Source: Akkermansiaceae bacterium (GTDB lineage Bacteria; Verrucomicrobiota; Verrucomicrobiia; Verrucomicrobiales; Akkermansiaceae). Taken from it: a stretch of 36,953 nt of DNA. The stretch lies in contig CANLKN010000031.1 in assembly GCA_947491475.1 (NCBI GenBank), positions 1-36,953 of the forward strand, in the 5' to 3' direction. Below the pieces are notes generated by a model. The model had not been told where the DNA came from and made no database searches. It worked only from the letters and a program-made list of their open reading frames with translations. A program made the position numbers and the translations under genes. Positions 1 through 7,460 of the stretch are shown here, one piece after another. Within the stretch, counting starts at the first letter, position 1; the number at the start of each line of letters is the position of its first letter.

Positions 1-134
1 TGTTGGGGCACTTCGAGGATGTTGGACATGCTCCCCGATCCAAGCACTTTGGCAGCGCCCTGAGGGAAGCGGTTTTACATCCGCAAGTGGTGCACTTTGA
101 ATTCTAACAAGTGATTATCAGGTGGTGCACTTTG
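1..134. mobile_element. Presumed end of an insertion sequence abutting a truncated restriction gene
   Basis: No intact gene is visible here. A short open frame on the plus strand runs from the window edge to a TAA at 105-107 and matches nothing I recognise. The stretch contains an exact 13-base direct repeat (87-99 and 122-134) and shorter related words at 8-13 and 44-51. Homology to EcoRV in the next gene begins abruptly at about 140, immediately after the second repeat copy. Several copies of a terminal word next to a sharp breakpoint resemble the multiple terminal repeats of IS21-family elements. Assignment to that family is inference, because no transposase is in view. Confidence 0.35.
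87..134. repeat. Direct repeat GTGGTGCACTTTG, two copies
   Basis: GTGGTGCACTTTG occurs identically at 87-99 and 122-134, with starts 35 bases apart. The core GCACTTTG also occurs at 44-51 and GCACTT at 8-13, 36 bases earlier. The last copy lies exactly at the point where EcoRV homology starts, so the repeat probably belongs to the inserted element and not to the restriction gene. Confidence 0.6.
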
Positions 135-135
135 G

Positions 136-792
136 GTGATCGCCGACAACAGGTCCAACCCCAGAATCAAGTTTGCGGTAGATCTCAAGACGAGCTACCG
201 CGACCCCGATTTCCCCGGGCATGTCAACGGATTCACTCTTGGTAGCCACGGAGCTTATTTTAAGGAGCGAACCTCGACGAAAAACATTCAATTCCCATAC
301 TCAGACTACAGCGGACACTATTGCTTGGGGGTGATCTATACGCGAATTCTATCCGAAGAACTCGATGAGACCCGCGCCTATGCAGTCAAGGAGTTGGGCC
401 ATATTGAAGAAGGGGCACCTTATGTTGGTCCAGAAATCCTAGTTCCAAGCCTTCGATCAATTACATCCGTAGTACGGGATTTCGAGTTCTTTGTTTGCGA
501 GAAGTGGCAAATCGCCAGTGACAGGCAAGGTTCGGGTAACACGGCAAACATCGGAGCAATCACTTGGATTGAAGACATCCGCCTCTGTCGGTGAGTGTTC
601 TCAAAACTCGGCGAAAAGTGGTTCGATGAATATTGGATGAACCATGGTAGTGCCACCATGCTTCTTGATGATAAGCCAATGCCGATCAAGAGGCTTTGTG
701 ATTTTATGGATTTCAAAGGAGCTGAAAAATCTAAAATTGTTCCGGTGCGCACTAAAACAAAACCCCGCAAAACGAAACCACAATGCGAGTAA
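136..792 (+). pseudogene. EcoRV-family type II restriction endonuclease, N-truncated and with a nonsense codon
   Basis: The product resembles EcoRV, a PD-(D/E)XK endonuclease that cuts GATATC, from about residue 80 of EcoRV to its end. The catalytic pair of the second half-motif is visible as VDLK (Asp16 and Lys18 counted from 136). The region TKNI..P...Y..H...G.IYTR is kept. The DNA-recognition loop GSGNTAN is at nt 529-549, against GSGNTTN in EcoRV. The tail W.DEYW is kept as well. Two lesions are seen. About 80 N-terminal residues, including the first catalytic aspartate (Asp74 of EcoRV), are gone. A TGA at 592-594 also interrupts the same reading frame, which then continues open to 792. 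The gene overlaps the methyltransferase start by 10 bases, the expected layout of an R-M operon. The GTG at 136 is not a natural start. Either lesion alone should inactivate the enzyme. Confidence 0.85.
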
Positions 793-1703
793 TCACACCG
801 CCTCTGAAGAGCCAGGGCATCAAAACCAAGTTGGTGCCTTGGATCAATTTGCTCAAACCGGATTTCAAAGGACGCTGGATCGAACCATTTCTTGGCACGG
901 GTGTTGTGGCACTCAATTCGGGAAGTCGAAATGCACTACTAGGCGACATCAATCCACATATCATCCGCCTCTACCAAGCGATCCAGTCGGGGGAAATCAC
1001 ACCAGGTATTGCACGACAGTTTCTCGAATTGGAAGGGGCTGAGCTTAGAGCGGCAGATGAAAATGGTTACGTCCATTTTCGCACTATTCGGGATCGTTTC
1101 AACACCCACTTTGCTCCATTGGATCTACTCTTCCTATCGCGGGCTGGCTTCAATGGAATGATGCGCTTCAACCGCAAGGGCGCTTGGAATATTCCATTTT
1201 GCAAAAAACCCGAGCGGTTTGCCCGAGCTTATATAACAAAAATTGTCAACCAAGTGGAGGACGCGGCCAAGGTAATCCAGCCTGATTGGGAGTTTATTCA
1301 TGCTGATTTTGAGAAAATCATCAAGATGGCCGGTCCCGATGATTTGATTTATTGTGACCCTCCTTACCTTGGCCGCCATGTGGATTATTTCAATAGCTGG
1401 ACCGAATACGATGAGGAGCGCTTGTTCACTCTCCTGTCGGCGACACCTGCTCGCTTCATTCTCTCAACTTGGCACCACAACGATTATCGGACAAATCTGA
1501 CGCTTGAACAGTATTGGAACCGCTTCAACATCGTCACTCGCGAGCACTTTTACCATACCGGCGGCAAATTGGAAAATCGCAGGGAGGTAGTCGAAGCATT
1601 AGTATTCAATTTCGAAGCATCCATGCCCGTGCATACTCTTCGCAATGCTGAAAAACAGGAACAATACGAATTGTTCGCCGCAAATGCGAAAAAGGCGGTT
1701 TAA
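783..1703 (+). CDS. M.EcoRV-like adenine-N6 DNA methyltransferase (Dam family), orphaned
   Basis: This 306-residue protein closely resembles M.EcoRV, which methylates the first adenine of GATATC. The N-terminal KSQGIKTKLVPW segment is followed by the SAM-binding motif EPFLGTG (residues 34-40). The catalytic motif DPPY (192-195) is followed by LGRHVDYFNSW, nearly as in M.EcoRV, and later by STWHHNDYR and EHFYH. This motif order is that of alpha-class, Dam-like enzymes. Length is normal for the family (about 300) and no lesion is visible, so it is probably active. The ATG at 783 lies inside the last codons of the endonuclease remnant, giving coupled translation in the ancestral operon. With the nuclease broken it should act as a solitary methyltransferase. 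GATATC specificity is inferred from resemblance only. Confidence 0.92.
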   Translation: MRVITPPLKSQGIKTKLVPWINLLKPDFKGRWIEPFLGTGVVALNSGSRNALLGDINPHIIRLYQAIQSGEITPGIARQFLELEGAELRAADENGYVHFRTIRDRFNTHFAPLDLLFLSRAGFNGMMRFNRKGAWNIPFCKKPERFARAYITKIVNQVEDAAKVIQPDWEFIHADFEKIIKMAGPDDLIYCDPPYLGRHVDYFNSWTEYDEERLFTLLSATPARFILSTWHHNDYRTNLTLEQYWNRFNIVTREHFYHTGGKLENRREVVEALVFNFEASMPVHTLRNAEKQEQYELFAANAKKAV

Positions 1704-1734
1704 ATTCGGGTGTTTTGACTCATTTCTAACGTGC

Positions 1735-2619
1735 TTTGCTCCCGCTATAACAAATCCCACCTGCTTCGAACCTTTCCCATTCCCCACCCTCGAAGAATCC
1801 CCGCTCAAGCAGAGCATCCGCGATCTCGGCGAGCGTTTGGACGCGCACCGCAAGCGCCAGCAGGAGTTGCATCCCGGCCTCACGCTCACAGGCATGTATA
1901 ACGTCCTCGAAAAACTCCGCAGCGGAGAACCACTCACCGCCAAGGAAAAGCAAATCCACGACCAAGGCCTCGTCACCCTGCTCAAGCAGATCCACGACGA
2001 GCTCGATGAAGCCGTCTTTGAAGCCTATGGCTGGCAGGATCTGTCCGCCAATGCATCGCACTGTAGCGTCGGTCTGCGACCTTCGCTGGCGAATGAACCA
2101 GCGCCTTCGCTCTCTTCCAATGGCAACGACGGTCATAGACCGCCGCTACAAGCATCTCATTCGTCCGACGCTCACAGAGCGCCGCTACAAGCCACCCCAG
2201 TCGCCTTTTCCAATCTCAGCATTTCAGCTTCTCAGCATTTCAGCATTTATCCCGACGCCCTCCTCACCCGCCTCGTCGCCCTCAACCACGCCCGTGCCGC
2301 CGAGGAAAAGCGCTGCCTCATCCGCTGGCTGCGCCCGGAATATCAGAATCCAAACGCCGCCGCATCCCAACCCATCCAAGCCACGCTAGCAGGCACCGAA
2401 GCATCTTCTTCACATCCACAATCCACGATCCACGATCCACAATCTCCGGATTGGCCTTCCAAGCTCCCCGCCCAAGTCACCCTCATCCGCCAACTCCTCG
2501 CCCAAAACCTCACTGCCACCCCAGAACAACTCTCCGCCCGCTTCGGCCGCAAGAACGCCAAACGCACCGAGCAGATCGAGGGGATCATCGAGACGTTAAG
2601 GGGGCTGGGGCAGGTGTAA
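1735..2619 (+). pseudogene. C-terminal fragment of a large MmeI/Eco57I-like DNA methyltransferase
   Basis: Beginning at about 1750 (NPTCFEPFPFP) the frame matches the C-terminal part of large class I SAM-dependent DNA methyltransferases of the MmeI/YeeA type. The typical run includes IRDLGERLDAHRKRQQELHP, TLTGMYNVLEKLRSGEPLTA, KEK.IHDQGLV, then LLTRLVALNHARAAEEKR and IRWLRPEYQNP. The catalytic NPPY half and everything upstream is absent, and the frame simply runs back into the preceding methyltransferase gene with no start of its own. Three low-complexity insertions interrupt the conserved text without breaking the frame: TGTAGCG-type repeats (2062-2190), TCAGCATTTC repeats (about 2215-2250) and CCACAATCCACGATCC repeats (about 2410-2445). 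It is best read as a relic of a second modification system joined to the first by deletion or insertion. Confidence 0.7.
2062..2190. repeat. Three copies of a TGTAGCG mini-hairpin repeat
   Basis: Related 20-25 base units lie at 2062-2081 (plus orientation, TGTAGCGTCGGTCTGCGACC) and in reverse orientation at 2127-2151 and 2166-2190 (ending CGCCGCTACAA). Each unit contains a short palindrome: GGTC-TGC-GACC, GGTC-ATA-GACC and GCTC-ACA-GAGC. The third copy has changed both arms in step, so pairing is kept. The units sit in frame inside the methyltransferase relic and encode a low-complexity linker. This looks like a dispersed bacterial interspersed repeat. Confidence 0.75.
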
Positions 2620-2731
2620 CTCGAAACTCCAAATTGCAATGATTGATCCCGGTCGAAGGCCCGCAGGACAACCCACGGCGGGTTAAATCGGAGTGGCGCA
2701 AGCAACTCGCGTTGCGCTAACTTCCCCTACC

Positions 2732-3673
2732 ATGAATGCAACGAATTCTATTGCGATGAATGCTACTGAATCCACTCACGATGACGACCTTGAGCCCACC
2801 CGGCCTAAACCCCTTGGTCACGGCGGGCATTGGTTCGCCATGGGGCTGGAGGGCGACGCTCTACTGCATTTCGTCATGAAAACCGTTCGAAACAATTCCT
2901 TTTCCTCTGAGTTGCGACCAACTCCCTGGCCGGACGCCGCATACCCCATGCTGTCCCGCATGGAGGCATCGCACGCGTCATTACAAATCGTCGCTTTGGC
3001 CGGAGCCGGCAAAGGCGGTGCGTCACTTACCATGCTCTCTGCCTTTCCGGCATTCACCCGCACTTCCGAGTGGGTGATCGAGATTGAGAATTCCACGGAC
3101 TCCTACGGTCCATACGAGGGAACCGTGACCGCCTCCGCCGCATGCGGACACGAAATCGAATTCTTCGCCACCGATTTCGAGATTGAGGCGGAGAACTGGC
3201 GAAAACCCGGACTGGCGCGTGTCGCATTGGCCGGTCTTGCCCTCGACATGGTTTCTTATGCCGCTGAGCCGTGGGTCATCCGCGAGGGGCCGCGGGTTGA
3301 AGAGAAAAAACAGGAATTACGCGAGGCTGGGAGACACGCCGAAGCGGACGATCCGGATTTTCATGTCGTCCTCAAATCCGATGCGCTGCGCACCTTCTTT
3401 TCCATGGACGACGACGAGCACATGCTCATCGGACGGATCATGTCCGTCACAGCCATCAAGCCGCTGCCGTCATTCCAGGGTTGGCGTTTGGAGATCGAGT
3501 GCCTGCCCGACAAGATTCCGAGTGGTCACCGGCTGATCGTTTACGTGTTTCCACCCGCCTGGAAGGAGGCCAAGCCACCTCGCAAAGGCCAACTGGTGGA
3601 AGCAACAATCTGGCTTCAAGGGTCATGGCTCGGCGGCGATCCGGAGGAGAACGAAAGGATCTGGAACGGGTGA
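2732..3673 (+). CDS. Hypothetical protein of about 313 residues
   Basis: I do not recognise this protein. It is soluble-looking, with no signal peptide or membrane segment. It has an acidic N-terminus and a Gly/His-rich GHGGHWFAMG stretch near residue 45. A middle region is rich in short beta-type segments and includes ATDFEIEAENW. The C-terminal section (IGRIMSVTAI, GWRLEIECLP, RKGQLVEATIWLQGSW) has the alternating pattern of a small beta-barrel, possibly OB-like. The open frame extends upstream to a GTG near 2693, but ATG 2732 or ATG 2756 are more likely starts. None has a clear Shine-Dalgarno sequence. It lies alone between the methyltransferase relic and a repeat-bearing intergenic region, so context gives no function. 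Confidence 0.7.
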   Translation: MNATNSIAMNATESTHDDDLEPTRPKPLGHGGHWFAMGLEGDALLHFVMKTVRNNSFSSELRPTPWPDAAYPMLSRMEASHASLQIVALAGAGKGGASLTMLSAFPAFTRTSEWVIEIENSTDSYGPYEGTVTASAACGHEIEFFATDFEIEAENWRKPGLARVALAGLALDMVSYAAEPWVIREGPRVEEKKQELREAGRHAEADDPDFHVVLKSDALRTFFSMDDDEHMLIGRIMSVTAIKPLPSFQGWRLEIECLPDKIPSGHRLIVYVFPPAWKEAKPPRKGQLVEATIWLQGSWLGGDPEENERIWNG

Positions 3674-3828
3674 CGGCGAAGTTCCTCTGACAGCCGTTTC
3701 CCTATTCCAATCTGTCCAATCCATGCTTGATCCAGCATCCATGATCTCCTATCAATCCGCCGCATCCCTCCACCATAGCTTAGTTTAGCCACTGCGTGGT
3801 CGGATTTTCCGGGCCGCCTCAGTCGGTT

Positions 3829-3929
3829 CGATTGACGATTGTTGATTTTTGAATGGGTGATTGGATGTTGATTGGCCGTTCCGTCACATCAACAATCCAA
3901 AATCTTCAATCATCAATCGTAAATCGAAG
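3829..3929. repeat. Imperfect GATTGTTGATT-type palindrome
   Basis: The spacer between two convergent genes carries a long imperfect inverted repeat. The left arm (about 3829-3875) begins CGATTGACGATTGTTGATT. The reverse complement of the right arm (about 3886-3928) begins CGATTTACGATTGATGATT. The arms are AT-rich in a GC-rich neighbourhood and internally repetitive. Its size and position in a convergent spacer fit a dispersed repeat. It could also act as a transcript-end structure, although no T-run follows the stem. Confidence 0.65.
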
Positions 3930-3938
3930 GGACTACAC

Positions 3939-4937
3939 TCAGGGTGTGAAAAGCACCTTGCCCGCGCGCTGCGGCGCATCAAGGCGGGCGAGCGCTTGAT
4001 GATATTCATCTAACGAAAATGTGGTGTCCACCGGCTGCAAGAGCCTGCCAGCCGCGACGCGGGTGGCGAGATCCTGATAGACGGCGTGGACTTCCGCGGC
4101 CGGCGCGTTTTCCACCCAGCGGGTGACCCACAGGCCGCGCACGCGGATGTCGCGGAAGATGAGCAGGCCATTGGGAAGCGTGAGCGGCTTGCGGCCCATC
4201 GCGCCGTAGGTGATGTGGGTGCCTCCTTCGCGCAGCAGTTTCATGACACGCAGCGCGCTCTCGCCGCCCACCGCGTTGAAGGCGAGCGCGGCTTTGGCTC
4301 CACCGAGCGCGGATTTCGCAGCGGCGAGGCCTTCGTCGTCATCAAGGAAAACGTGGTCGGCTCCGAGTTTGCGGAGTTCATCCATCAACTCCGCGCGGCG
4401 GACGAAGGAAACCGTGCGGATGCCCAGATCGCGGGCGAGCTGGATCACGCAGCGGCCGACAGCGGAGTTACCGGCGTTCTGCACGATCCAATCGCCTTTC
4501 ACCGCCGCCTCGATGCCGTGCAACAACCTCCATGCGGTGGCGGGATTCACCTTGAGCATGGCGGCTTGCAGCGGATCGATGCCCGGCGGCAGTTTGAAAA
4601 GCGAGTCAGCAGCCACGGTGGTGTGGGTGGCCCAGGTGTCCGCGCGGCGCAGGAAAATCACGCGGTCGCCCGCTTGGAACGCTGAGTCGCCACTGGCCAC
4701 GACTTCACCGCAGCCTTCCACTCCGGGGGTGGCGGGCAGTTCGAGTTTTACCCCATAAGTGCCCTCGATCGTGTTGAGATCCGCCGGATTGATCGGCGCG
4801 GCGAGGATGCGGACCAGGACTTCGCCAGTTTCGGGCGGACGCGGTGAAAAGTCCTCGATTTCAAGCGTCTCGGCGGGTTTTCCAGTCTGGCGAATGATCA
4901 GGTGCTTGCCCGTTGGGGCGTTTGTGTCGGAGCTCAT
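3939..4937 (-). CDS. MECR/ETR1-type trans-2-enoyl-thioester reductase (MDR superfamily)
   Basis: This 332-residue zinc-free medium-chain dehydrogenase/reductase is most like mitochondrial MECR/ETR1 enoyl-CoA/ACP reductases, which reduce the trans-2 double bond of enoyl thioesters with NADPH. The N-terminal domain has INPADLNTIEGTYG, with Tyr61 at the place of the catalytic tyrosine, then PATPGVEGCGEV. NPATAWRLL (131-139) and the cofactor-binding NAGNSAVG (154-161) follow, then LALNAVGG-type and ITYGAMGRKPL motifs and the family's LLIFRDIRVRGLWVTRW segment. Length is typical. The minus-strand ATG is at 4935-4937. It has no obvious operon partner. A fatty-acid synthesis role is inferred; a general quinone or enone reductase is the alternative. 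Confidence 0.8.
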   Translation of the reverse strand: MSSDTNAPTGKHLIIRQTGKPAETLEIEDFSPRPPETGEVLVRILAAPINPADLNTIEGTYGVKLELPATPGVEGCGEVVASGDSAFQAGDRVIFLRRADTWATHTTVAADSLFKLPPGIDPLQAAMLKVNPATAWRLLHGIEAAVKGDWIVQNAGNSAVGRCVIQLARDLGIRTVSFVRRAELMDELRKLGADHVFLDDDEGLAAAKSALGGAKAALAFNAVGGESALRVMKLLREGGTHITYGAMGRKPLTLPNGLLIFRDIRVRGLWVTRWVENAPAAEVHAVYQDLATRVAAGRLLQPVDTTFSLDEYHQALARLDAPQRAGKVLFTP

Positions 4938-5020
4938 GCAGGAACTTTGCCAGATCGAGGCGGCGAGCCAAGGAGGAAGCGCGTAATCCTGATGGACGAC
5001 GCATCAAACCACATTGGATG

Positions 5021-5165
5021 AACCGCAAAGCCGCCAAGGTCGCAAAGGTCGCAAAGGTCGCAAAGGTCGCAAAGGGTCGCAAAGGGTCGCAAAGGGTCGC
5101 AGAGAGAATTTTTTGGAAACCTTTGCGCTTACTTTGCGTTCTCGGAGGCTCTGTGGTGAAAAATT
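5021..5165. repeat. GTCGCAAAG tandem array within a dispersed CGCAAAG/CTTTGCG element
   Basis: After AACCGCAAAG at 5021-5030, four 9-base units GTCGCAAAG, two 10-base units GGTCGCAAAG and a partial unit run to about 5104. They are followed by CTTTGCGCTTACTTTGCG (about 5121-5138) and GGCTCTGTGGTGAAA (about 5147-5161). Repeats opening with ACCGCAAAG and closing with CTTTGCGTTCTC...TGTGGTGAAA are a dispersed type met in many bacterial genomes. The change from 9- to 10-base units shifts the frame, which suggests slippage without coding constraint. It fills most of the 285-base gap between the enoyl reductase and the metallopeptidase. Confidence 0.8.
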
Positions 5166-5222
5166 CCATTACTCGATGTGTCGGCCATGTTCCAAGTATT
5201 GCGGCGCGGGTGCGGATGAGTC

Positions 5223-5969
5223 ATGGTCCGCGCGATGGAATTCTTGTTCGACTGGCCGGAGTTTTTGCCCGCGTTCGAGCGCGTGGGAAAACATGCCGGA
5301 TTTGCCTCGGAAATCCTGGTGGAAACCGACGCCGGGCCGCTGGTGGTCTGGCGCAGACTGGGCAATGGGCGGCGGGTTTATCTATCAGCCGGCATCCACG
5401 GCGACGAACCGGCCGGTCCGCTCGCGCTGCTCGAACTGATGCGCGCCGGGTTTTTTGCGTGCGATACCGATTGGACCATCTGCCCGGCGCTCAATCCCAC
5501 CGGGCTCGCCAATGCTTGCAGGGACAATGCGCAGGGAACGGATTTGAACCGCGATTACCGCCTGCAGCGAAGCCGCGAGGTGACCGCGCACGCCGCGTGG
5601 TTGGCGGCCAGGGCGGTGCCCGATTTGTTTGTTTCGCTGCACGAGGATTGGGAGGTCTCCGGTTTTTATCTCTATGAAATCAACCTCGGCGCGGACGACC
5701 CGCGGCGTGCTCACGGGATCATCGACGCAGTGAAACCGTGGTTTCCTCCAGAAGCCGGCCCTGAAATCGACGGCCATCTGGCGCGTGAGGAGGGCTGGAT
5801 TTTCCATGAAGCCGAGGCCGATGTCCCGGAGGGCTGGCCGGAGGCGATTTTCATGGCGAAACTCGGATGTCCTCTCTCCTTCACCTTCGAGACCCCGAGC
5901 CATGAGGCGATCGCCGCGCGGGTCGCAGCTCAGTGCGCCGCTGTGCGTGCCGCATGCCGGGTTTTTTGA
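5223..5969 (+). CDS. M14-family metallopeptidase, succinylglutamate desuccinylase/aspartoacylase-like
   Basis: This 248-residue protein has the zinc carboxypeptidase-like fold signature. HGDE (residues 59-62) would supply the first two zinc ligands, with SLHED (His140) as the third. LNRDYR (109-113) is the usual substrate-carboxylate-binding motif, and TFETPS (Glu223) is the likely general base. The single-domain size and the SAGIHGDEPAGP context are those of small M14 peptidases and acyl-amino-acid deacylases. No signal peptide is seen, so it is cytoplasmic. The ATG at 5223 is used here, but ATG 5235 is equally possible. The substrate cannot be told from the sequence. Confidence 0.8.
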   Translation: MVRAMEFLFDWPEFLPAFERVGKHAGFASEILVETDAGPLVVWRRLGNGRRVYLSAGIHGDEPAGPLALLELMRAGFFACDTDWTICPALNPTGLANACRDNAQGTDLNRDYRLQRSREVTAHAAWLAARAVPDLFVSLHEDWEVSGFYLYEINLGADDPRRAHGIIDAVKPWFPPEAGPEIDGHLAREEGWIFHEAEADVPEGWPEAIFMAKLGCPLSFTFETPSHEAIAARVAAQCAAVRAACRVF

Positions 5970-6034
5970 AGCATGCAAATTCCGATCAAGCGGGCTCGAC
6001 TCGCGCGCGCCCATGGTGTGGGGTTTCTCCCGTA

Positions 6035-7234
6035 ATGAGTTCCAGCAAGCCCGTCACCCTGCCAGTTAGCCACGATCTTGAGATCAAGGATGCCCAGTTG
6101 ATCTTTAACCGGGTCTGGAAGGGGCTGGAGAATGACCACGGGCGCAAAAACCTGCTTTTTCCAAAGGAGCTCATCCTTCTCGGTGGAGCACCTGGCGCCG
6201 GCAAGGGCACCCACACGGATTTCATCCGGAAAGTGCGTGGCATTTCATCAAGACCGATCGTGATGAGCCAGTTGCTTGACTCCCCGGACGCCCGCAAGAT
6301 CAAGGCGGCCGGCGGCATGGTGGGAGACGAAGAGGTGCTGCGGCTGCTGTTGCGCGAGTTGCTCAAACCGGAACACCGCGATAGCACCGTGCTCGATGGT
6401 TTTCCGCGCACCGGCGTGCAGGTGGAATGCCTCAAGATGCTCTACGATCAGATGATCTCATTGCGGCGCGAGTTTTCCAACACGAGAGAGGCGCACCTTT
6501 TCAAGCAGCCGACCTTCCACATCATGGTGCTTTTCGTGGATGAAGCGGAGAGCGTCGCCCGCCAACTCAAGCGCGGTCGCGAATCCGTGGCTCACAATAA
6601 AGAGGTGCGTCAGTCCGGAGTGGGTGAGTTGTTGGAGGAGCGCGCCACGGACTTTGATCCGGAACTCGCCCGCAACCGCTACCGGACGTTCAAGGAAAAG
6701 ACCTATGATGCGCTGGTCTCGCTCAAGCAAATCTTCCACTATCATTTCATCAACGCGCAGGCCTCGATCGAGACCGTTCAACGCAACATCATCCGCGAGC
6801 TGGAATACCAAAGCTCACTTGAGCTCGACCCGCGCACCTATGACACCCTGCGCCACATCCCGCTGGCCGATGAAATCGTCAAGCACGCGCGCCAGGAACT
6901 GGTCAACCGGCTCGATAGTTATGAGGTGGAGCACGCGCAGCTGCTCTATGCCGTCGTCGATTTCATTCAGCACAAAACCATGCCCATCATCATGCGCTAT
7001 GCCGTAAGCGGGCGGGCGATGATCAACACGGAAGATGTCTTGTTTGATAACCCGGTGGCTCTCGCAATCCTGATTGATATCTTTTCTGAGCGCGGTTTCC
7101 GCACCAGCGTGGACATCCACCAACAGGAAATCCCGGTGCGTTTTGATGTGGCCACCGGATTGATCGAAACGCGGCGCAAGAAAGTTTACCGGATCACCGT
7201 GATGTTCACCGGCTCTACGATCCGCCGCGGATGA
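6035..7234 (+). CDS. Adenylate-kinase-like nucleoside monophosphate kinase with extra C-terminal domain
   Basis: The first 250 or so of 399 residues are an adenylate kinase core. A 45-residue leader precedes the P-loop GAPGAGKGT (51-59), the NMP-binding region VMSQLL, and DGFPRT (121-126). A long LID-like stretch contains RGRES and an RYRTFKEKT helix. The remaining 150 residues, from about LDPRTYDTLRHIP onward, are not part of classical adenylate kinase (about 214 residues) and I do not recognise them. The start is ATG 6035; the open frame extends upstream only as overlap with the previous gene. The LID shows no zinc-binding cysteines. A role in nucleotide phosphorylation is likely, but the added domain suggests a specialised or regulated function. 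Confidence 0.75.
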   Translation: MSSSKPVTLPVSHDLEIKDAQLIFNRVWKGLENDHGRKNLLFPKELILLGGAPGAGKGTHTDFIRKVRGISSRPIVMSQLLDSPDARKIKAAGGMVGDEEVLRLLLRELLKPEHRDSTVLDGFPRTGVQVECLKMLYDQMISLRREFSNTREAHLFKQPTFHIMVLFVDEAESVARQLKRGRESVAHNKEVRQSGVGELLEERATDFDPELARNRYRTFKEKTYDALVSLKQIFHYHFINAQASIETVQRNIIRELEYQSSLELDPRTYDTLRHIPLADEIVKHARQELVNRLDSYEVEHAQLLYAVVDFIQHKTMPIIMRYAVSGRAMINTEDVLFDNPVALAILIDIFSERGFRTSVDIHQQEIPVRFDVATGLIETRRKKVYRITVMFTGSTIRRG

Positions 7235-7460
7235 TCATGCAGCTTGAACTGCCGGTCGGATGCCACAAGGTCCTGGCCTCGGTGAAAACGTGGATGAAGT
7301 GGGGCAGACCATTGAGCCCGAAAACTGACTTACGAAGGTAAATTGCATGCGCCATGCCCATTCATCTCCATCCAAATCAGCCCCGTTTTCGGCATGATAT
7401 GCGGGGTAGAGAAGACAGATTCCGGTATAATCAACGCCCGACAACCAAAGAACCACCACC

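Noticed and set aside
136-138. GTG at 136 as a genuine start of the endonuclease
   Set aside because: Homology to EcoRV begins mid-protein, and the codon lies at the edge of the presumed inserted repeat.
4086-4758. Long plus-strand open frames opposite the enoyl reductase
   Set aside because: They are antisense to a well-recognised gene and their translations lack any family feature.
5031-5104. Regular repeats considered as a CRISPR array
   Set aside because: The units are 9-10 bases with no spacers, so it is a simple tandem array.
7426-7431. TATAAT as a -10 box for the 129-residue gene
   Set aside because: No acceptable -35 sequence lies 16-18 bases upstream (GGGGTA region), and no extended -10 is present.
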